Positions 5,329-9,137 of a DNA stretch of 9,137 bases are shown here, piece after piece (the stretch's first letter is position 1; each line of letters opens with the position of its first letter). A program made the position numbers and the translations under genes. The stretch comes from Proteobacteria bacterium UBA2383 (GTDB lineage Bacteria > Pseudomonadota > Gammaproteobacteria > Competibacterales > Competibacteraceae): the NCBI GenBank assembly GCA_002343485.1, contig DDST01000056.1, positions 1-9,137 on the forward strand. Direction: 5' to 3'. The notes under the pieces were generated by a model, which had not been told where the DNA came from, did not search any database, and worked only from the letters and a program-made list of their open reading frames with translations.

Positions 5329-5858
5329 AGATTGAGTTCCCGTAGGCGCGGGTGATGCGCTTCCAGCTCTTCAACGCTGACCGTGGCGCGCAGCAACCCA
5401 CCGATATACTGGACCCAACTAGCAAGGTCCGCGCCGGAATGCGGGGTGGACAAGAACACGACGGCTTTCGTTTGAGTGGCGACCGCTTTCCAGGCCGGGT
5501 TGCCAAAGTCGCCAGCGTGGCGCAACACCTGCTTGACCAGCAGCCCACCTAAGCTGTGGCAGATAAACATAACCGGGCGACAGCCGATTCCATCGAGTTC
5601 AAGCCAATCCAGGATATTGGTCGCTCGGTCGGCCAGCGGCATGGTGTGCCCTTTCCAAGCCGAGGCGCTGACCGCATAACCCAAGGACCAGACACCAACT
5701 GCTGGTATGTCTTCTCCCAGCCAGGCAGGCCAAAAGGCGTCGGGGCGATCCTTGGGATGCCAGGTGGTGCAGGCATCGCCATCAAGACCGTGGACGAAGA
5801 TGATGTCGGCGGCACGGTTGGGGCTGTCGCAACCGCTGATTTTTTGCAAGCCATCCAT
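5322..5858 (-). CDS. Alpha/beta-hydrolase (esterase-like effector), C-terminally truncated
   Basis: The protein has the layout of serine esterase/lipase-like domains found at the N-terminus of conflict-system NTPase proteins: ADIIFVHGLDGD (oxyanion-hole strand), WPAWLGEDIPAVGVWSLGYA, SASAWKGHTMPLADRATNIL, the nucleophile elbow CHSLGGLLVKQ (Ser102 from the Met at 5858) and VVFLSTPHSGADLASW. It stops at NLW-TAG after about 178 residues. The C-terminal part that should supply the catalytic acid and final His (usually within a further ~80-100 residues) is absent, so activity is doubtful. I prefer the ATG at 5858, preceded by GGAAG 7 nt upstream; the frame is open to a GTG at 5921, but that would lie 6 nt from the divergent integrase start. 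Downstream it overlaps the TTG start of the FGE-fold gene. Intact relatives would hydrolyse an ester, perhaps a lipid, when the sensor is triggered. Confidence 0.75.
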   Translation of the reverse strand: MDGLQKISGCDSPNRAADIIFVHGLDGDACTTWHPKDRPDAFWPAWLGEDIPAVGVWSLGYAVSASAWKGHTMPLADRATNILDWLELDGIGCRPVMFICHSLGGLLVKQVLRHAGDFGNPAWKAVATQTKAVVFLSTPHSGADLASWVQYIGGLLRATVSVEELEAHHPRLRELNLW

Positions 5859-5927
5859 TCCTGTTCTTCCCATGCAGTTGGCAATCGTACCTCGAATATT
5901 AGGCGTTTGATTTGATCTCACTCAAAC

Positions 5928-7226
5928 ATGAGCCGCTTGCCTCCAGAAGAGTGGCTATTTAACATCAAACGACGTATGTTTTCATGCATGAAAACAACAC
6001 TGACACTGAACGAAGACATCACCCCAACTCCTCCTGCCCAAAGAGAGGAAAGCGCCGCGCCTCCGTCTCTCGTTCCGTATTCCCCGGAACTCACCGCGCC
6101 CCTGCCGTTGGAACGCCTGCGGGTGCCGGAAGCCTTCGATGGCCGGGCCGGCGGCAACCGCGCCGGCCCCGGTGTCGTTTGCCAATTAGCCGCCAGTAAC
6201 GACATGGAAGCCGTTCAGGCTTGGCTGGCCGAATTTCACGACTCACCGCAGACCCTGCGCAACTACCGCAAGGAAGCTGAACGTCTGTTGTTGTGGGCCT
6301 TACTGGAACGCGGCAAGCCACTCTCCAGCCTGACCCGCGAGGATTGCCTGCTCTACGAGGCTTTCCTCAATGACCCGCAACCGCGCGAGCGCTGGTGCGG
6401 AACCAAAGCACCGCGGTTCAGTCCCCGCTGGCGGCCCTTTCTGGGACCGTTGAGTCCCGCCAGCCGCCAAATGGCCATGTTGATCATCAATTCCCTATTG
6501 AGCTACTTGGTCAAGGCCGGCTACCTGGCGGGCAACCCGCTGGCGCTGGCCCGTCGCCGCACGCGCGGCCATCAGCCCTTACAACAGGTAGAACGCTTTC
6601 TCGAACACGACCAGTGGCAGGCACTGCTGGCCGCCGTCGAAGCGCTGCCCCGCGACAGTGAACGTGATCTCCAACATTACGCCCGGACCAAATATCTAGT
6701 TGCCCTCCTCTACCTGCTAGGTCCTCGCGTCAGTGAAGTGGCTGAACATACCATGGGCAGTTTCCGGCGGGTTCGCGAGCGCTGGTGGTGGCAAGTCATT
6801 GGCAAGGGCCGCAAAGAGGCCCGGGTGCCCGTCAACCAGGATCTATTAAATGCCCTGAGTGAATACCGGCGCTTTTACGGTCTGCCTCCCCTGCCCGCTC
6901 CGGATGAATCGACGCCGCTCGTCATGAACCTCAAGGGCACCGCGGGCATCGGCGACAACATGATTTACCGCATCATCAAAAGCCTGGTCATTCAAGCAGC
7001 GGCTCGGCTAGAAGCGGATGATCCCCATCAAGCGGAAACACTGCGCCGCGCTTCCACGCACTGGTTTCGCCACACCAGCATCACCCACCAGGCCGATGCC
7101 GGCATTGATCTCCGCCACTTACAACGCAACGCGCGCCATGCCCGGCTCGATACCACCGGCCTTTACCTGCATGCCGAGGAGAAGGAATGGCATGAGGCGA
7201 TGGAACGCCATCGCCTCAAGGAGTGA
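5928..7226 (+). CDS. Tyrosine recombinase / phage-type integrase
   Basis: A 432-residue site-specific recombinase, length usual for the family. The N-terminal core-binding (SAM-like) domain is at about 90-210 (AVQAWLAEFHDSPQTLRNYR, EAERLLLWALLERGK). The catalytic domain is at about 220-425 with the full set: R267 (LLGPRVSEV), K293 in the beta hairpin (IGKGRKEARVPV), H378 and R381 (STHWFRHTS), H404 (NARHARLDTT) and nucleophile Y413 (GLYLHAEE). It cleaves and rejoins DNA through a 3'-phosphotyrosine. No good ribosome-binding site precedes the ATG at 5928. In-frame ATGs at 5976 and 5988 are alternatives and would leave a more normal gap to the divergent hydrolase gene. The first ~85 residues are low-complexity and poorly conserved in such proteins. 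It is likely the integrase that mobilised this island; it is not beside a tRNA. Confidence 0.9.
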   Translation: MSRLPPEEWLFNIKRRMFSCMKTTLTLNEDITPTPPAQREESAAPPSLVPYSPELTAPLPLERLRVPEAFDGRAGGNRAGPGVVCQLAASNDMEAVQAWLAEFHDSPQTLRNYRKEAERLLLWALLERGKPLSSLTREDCLLYEAFLNDPQPRERWCGTKAPRFSPRWRPFLGPLSPASRQMAMLIINSLLSYLVKAGYLAGNPLALARRRTRGHQPLQQVERFLEHDQWQALLAAVEALPRDSERDLQHYARTKYLVALLYLLGPRVSEVAEHTMGSFRRVRERWWWQVIGKGRKEARVPVNQDLLNALSEYRRFYGLPPLPAPDESTPLVMNLKGTAGIGDNMIYRIIKSLVIQAAARLEADDPHQAETLRRASTHWFRHTSITHQADAGIDLRHLQRNARHARLDTTGLYLHAEEKEWHEAMERHRLKE

Positions 7227-7229
7227 CAC

Positions 7230-7261
7230 ACTGGTTTATCACCATACTGGTTTATCACCAT
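7230..7261 (+). repeat. Two perfect 16-bp tandem repeats after the integrase gene
   Basis: ACTGGTTTATCACCAT twice in direct tandem, starting 4 nt after the integrase stop. The second unit also pairs with the following GTGATAAAAACC (stem GGTTT-ATCAC, loop CATGC, GTGAT-AA-AAACC; 7249-7275). Repeated and inverted short motifs next to a tyrosine recombinase gene are what a recombinase-binding or attachment region would look like; this is inference. Confidence 0.6.
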
Positions 7262-7274
7262 GCGTGATAAAAAC

Positions 7275-7303
7275 CGGAACCTCATTAGATGAGGAACCGT
7301 TTT
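7275..7303 (+). terminator. Candidate intrinsic terminator of integrase gene
   Basis: CGG-AA-CCTCAT, loop TAG, ATGAGG-AA-CCG, followed by TTTT. A 6-bp core plus 3 outer base pairs around an AA/AA internal loop. It is 49 nt after the integrase stop. The short U-tract makes it a moderate candidate. Confidence 0.5.
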
Positions 7304-7355
7304 GAACGAAGACCGGCAGTGAGCCGGAAAATCCACCTCAGCGGAGTTCAAAGCC

Positions 7356-8096
7356 ATGCGAAACTGGATTGCTGCAACGATACTGAGTTTGGCCCCATTC
7401 CTGGCACTGGGCGCAACCGGTAAGACCATCACCTATGACGTCAACGGCCAGCCCTACGAGGGTTACTACATCAGCCCAGGAAAAGACGCCCCGCTCGTCC
7501 TGATGATCCATGACTGGGATGGCCTTACCGGCTACGAAGTCAAGCGTGCCAATATGCTGGCTGAAACAGGTTACGCGGTGTTTGCGGCGGACTTGTTCGG
7601 CAAAGGCGTGCGCCCGGTGGAAGACGCTGATAAACGCCAGCATACCGGCGAGCTATACAAGGATCGTGAAAAGATGCGTGCTTTGATGATAGGTGCGCTT
7701 GAAACTGCCCAATCCAACGGTGCCAATATCAAAAACGCGGTGGCCGTAGGTTACTGCTTCGGAGGAGCTGCAGTGCTGGAATTGGCGCGTTCCGGCGCGG
7801 ATCTGAAAGGTTTTGTCACGTTTCATGGCGGCCTGCAAACGCCGGAAGGCCAAAATTACTCCAAAACCCGTGGCTCGGTCCTGATCATGCACGGTGGAGC
7901 CGATACAGCGATTACCATGGATGACTTCGCAACGCTGGCCAAAGCGTTGGAAACAGCCGGTGTTCCCTACGAGATGGCGGTCTACGGCGGTGCGCCGCAT
8001 GCCTTTACCGTGTTTGGGAGCGATCGCTACCGGGAAGACGCCGATCAAAAATCCTGGATGCTGTTCAATCGTTTCCTCGAAAAAAATCTAAAGTAA
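7356..8096 (+). CDS. Dienelactone hydrolase family protein, probably exported
   Basis: A 246-residue alpha/beta hydrolase of the dienelactone hydrolase family. Residues 1-19 (MRNWIAATILSLAPFLALG) look like a signal peptide with cleavage near Ala20, giving a periplasmic or secreted enzyme. The family triad is visible: C134 in the nucleophile elbow GYCFGG, D183 in MHGGADTAITMDD and H215 in GAPHAFTVFG. The early strand motif is LVLMIHDWDGLTGY, with Asp53 where the type enzyme has Glu after the His. The family opens lactones or cleaves related esters; the natural substrate here is not evident. GGAG lies 9 nt before the ATG. It appears monocistronic, between two hairpins, and belongs to the host flank rather than the island. 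Confidence 0.85.
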   Translation: MRNWIAATILSLAPFLALGATGKTITYDVNGQPYEGYYISPGKDAPLVLMIHDWDGLTGYEVKRANMLAETGYAVFAADLFGKGVRPVEDADKRQHTGELYKDREKMRALMIGALETAQSNGANIKNAVAVGYCFGGAAVLELARSGADLKGFVTFHGGLQTPEGQNYSKTRGSVLIMHGGADTAITMDDFATLAKALETAGVPYEMAVYGGAPHAFTVFGSDRYREDADQKSWMLFNRFLEKNLK

Positions 8097-8108
8097 CTAG
8101 CTGCAATT

Positions 8109-8142
8109 ACCGATAGCGCCGATGAAAATCGCCGCTATCGGT
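8109..8142 (+). terminator. Stem-loop with GAAA tetraloop after the hydrolase gene
   Basis: A 10-bp perfect outer stem ACCGATAGCG / CGCTATCGGT, one C.C mismatch, then CGAT-GAAA-ATCG. It starts 12 nt after the stop. It is stable enough to end or protect the transcript, but the following bases (CTTCGATTATT) give only a poor U-tract, so it may be a bidirectional or factor-assisted terminator. Confidence 0.55.
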
Positions 8143-8187
8143 CTTCGATTATTCAATTGATCCTGTATAACCAGGCAGCCTGAGTGG

Positions 8188-8216
8188 TTGATGACCGGTC
8201 TTAGGGCCGGTAGTAT
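8188..8216 (+). promoter_or_regulatory. Candidate sigma70 promoter for gltB
   Basis: TTGATG (8188-8193), 17-nt spacer, TAGTAT (8211-8216): 4/6 matches to each consensus hexamer with ideal spacing. The spacer holds an inverted repeat, ACCGG-(8 nt)-CCGGT, whose last T is the first base of the -10 box and which could be an operator. Transcription would give a leader of about 145 nt before the ATG at 8367. The rest of 8143-8366 shows no gene or recognisable riboswitch. Confidence 0.4.
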
Positions 8217-8366
8217 GATGAGTAGCTGGAAATTTCAAGGTTCCAGACGCTAAGAAACGCGCGGGTTCTCAGGTATCCATCGTAGCCACCCATCGGATCG
8301 CGGCGCAGTGGGCTTTTAGGATATCCCCGGAACGTCGCCAGGCCGTTTTATCGAGGCATTACCACT

Positions 8367-9137
8367 ATGCATTTGACTGACGCATCCTCCTTCTCGGGGC
8401 TTTACGACCCGCGCAACGAACACGACTCCTGTGGCATCGGCTTTGTCGTCGATATCAAAAATCGCAAGAGCCATCAGCCGATCTCGCAAGGCTTAGAAAT
8501 CCTGGCTAATCTCAGCCACCGCGGCGCGGTCGGCGCTGACCCGTTAGCTGGCGACGGCGCTGGCATTTTGCTGCAAATCCCCGACGCGTTCCTACGCGCC
8601 GAGTGTGCCGATATCGGTATCGATTTACCCGCGCCTGGCGACTACGCCGCCGGCATGGTCTTCCTGCCCCGCGACAACCAGGCCCGCGCCCAAAGTGAAG
8701 CTGCGTTGCAACGCAGCATTGCTGCTGAAGGGCAAACCTTGCTCGGTTGGCGCGACGTGCCGATTGACAACTCTTGCCTCGGTAACAGTGTGCGCTCATC
8801 CGAGCCGGTGATCCGGCAGATTTTTGTCAAGCGTGAGGCAAACTGCCCCGATACTGACACCTTCGAACGCAAGCTGTTCGTCATTCGCAAGCAGGCACAC
8901 CGTTCCATTTGGCGTGGAAACGCCTTTAGTAACGAGCAGCAGTTCTATATTCCCTCTCTGTCAGCCCGGACTCTGGTCTACAAAGGCATGATTCTGGCCC
9001 GTAACATCGGTATCTATTACCCCGAACTGCGTGATCCCCGGCTGGAATCAGCGCTGGCGCTGGTCCACCAGCGCTTCTCGACCAACACGTTCCCGACCTG
9101 GCAGCTGGCGCACCCGTTCCGGATGATTGCCCACAAT
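8367..9137 (+). CDS. gltB: Glutamate synthase (NADPH) large subunit, 3'-truncated by window edge
   Basis: 257 codons remain open to the window end; intact proteins are about 1,500 residues. The visible part is the class-II glutamine amidotransferase domain: after a short propeptide-like leader (21 residues, ending NEHDS) comes the nucleophile Cys22 in CGIGF, followed by LSHRGAVGADP, AGDGAGILLQIP, YIPSLSARTLVYKGM and HQRFSTNTFPTWQLAHPFR with MIAHN at the edge. Cys22 should become the N-terminus after processing. The enzyme moves the amide of glutamine to 2-oxoglutarate, giving two glutamates, in the cytoplasm with the GltD subunit; gltD is expected downstream. GAGG lies 10 nt before the ATG. 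This is a core nitrogen-assimilation gene and marks the right host flank. Confidence 0.95.
   Translation, partial: MHLTDASSFSGLYDPRNEHDSCGIGFVVDIKNRKSHQPISQGLEILANLSHRGAVGADPLAGDGAGILLQIPDAFLRAECADIGIDLPAPGDYAAGMVFLPRDNQARAQSEAALQRSIAAEGQTLLGWRDVPIDNSCLGNSVRSSEPVIRQIFVKREANCPDTDTFERKLFVIRKQAHRSIWRGNAFSNEQQFYIPSLSARTLVYKGMILARNIGIYYPELRDPRLESALALVHQRFSTNTFPTWQLAHPFRMIAHN

Noticed and set aside
5322..5921. Hydrolase start at the GTG at 5921
   Set aside because: No SD and only 6 nt from the divergent integrase start at 5928; the ATG at 5858 has GGAAG at proper distance. It cannot be fully excluded.
7313..7327. Small hairpin CCGGC-AGTGA-GCCGG upstream of the dienelactone hydrolase gene
   Set aside because: Only 5 bp, easily found by chance in GC-rich DNA; no T-run and no known element recognised.
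8143..8366. Riboswitch or RNA gene in the gltB leader
   Set aside because: No recognisable riboswitch core or tRNA-like fold could be traced by eye; only a candidate promoter is supported.

Overview
The window is a GC-rich proteobacterial chromosome segment. The gltB start at the right edge and the general gene style suggest a gammaproteobacterium, perhaps a Competibacter-like or purple-sulfur lineage, but that placement is a guess from protein flavour. The two edges look like ordinary chromosome: a spermidine-synthase-type methyltransferase-fold enzyme on the left (cut at its 5' end), and a secreted dienelactone-hydrolase-family protein plus the start of the glutamate synthase large subunit on the right (cut at its 3' end). 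About 6.5 kb of accessory DNA lies between them (roughly 690-7300).

The centre of the accessory region is what I read as a broken diversity-generating retroelement (DGR). Two target genes converge on it. On the left (+ strand, 910-3282) is a 790-residue sensor: an N-terminal death-like effector-associated domain (EAD), a STAND-type NTPase, and a C-terminal formylglycine-generating-enzyme-like (FGE/C-type-lectin-fold) domain. On the right (- strand, 4588-5328) is a short FGE-fold protein lying directly after a truncated alpha/beta-hydrolase gene. Both FGE domains end in a 72-nt cassette that differs between the copies at 26 positions (16 of 24 codons, all amino-acid changing, 24 of the 26 at codon positions 1 and 2). 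The cassette is bounded by near-perfect identity: 42/43 nt before and 61/61 nt after, running past the stop codon. This is the signature of DGR variable regions. Between the two variable regions lies a 5'-truncated, frameshifted reverse transcriptase that keeps the YVDD motif and thumb. No template repeat or accessory (avd) gene is visible.

The missing part of the DGR, between VR1 and the RT stub, is occupied by two small minus-strand genes: an AF2212-type antitoxin without a toxin and a DUF559 endonuclease-like protein. Three copies of a C6/G6 palindromic repeat bracket them. The RT stub begins two bases after the third copy, so repeat-associated rearrangement probably destroyed the RT. A second, frameshifted copy of the EAD sits just upstream of the intact sensor gene (708-890).

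To the right (5928-7226) a tyrosine recombinase with a complete catalytic set diverges from the hydrolase gene. It is followed by a 16-bp tandem repeat, an inverted half-repeat and a terminator-like hairpin. It may have brought in or mobilised the island. Working model: the island is a conflict/immunity locus whose sensors were diversified by a DGR. The local writer is now dead, so the targets are either frozen or served by an RT and template elsewhere in the genome.
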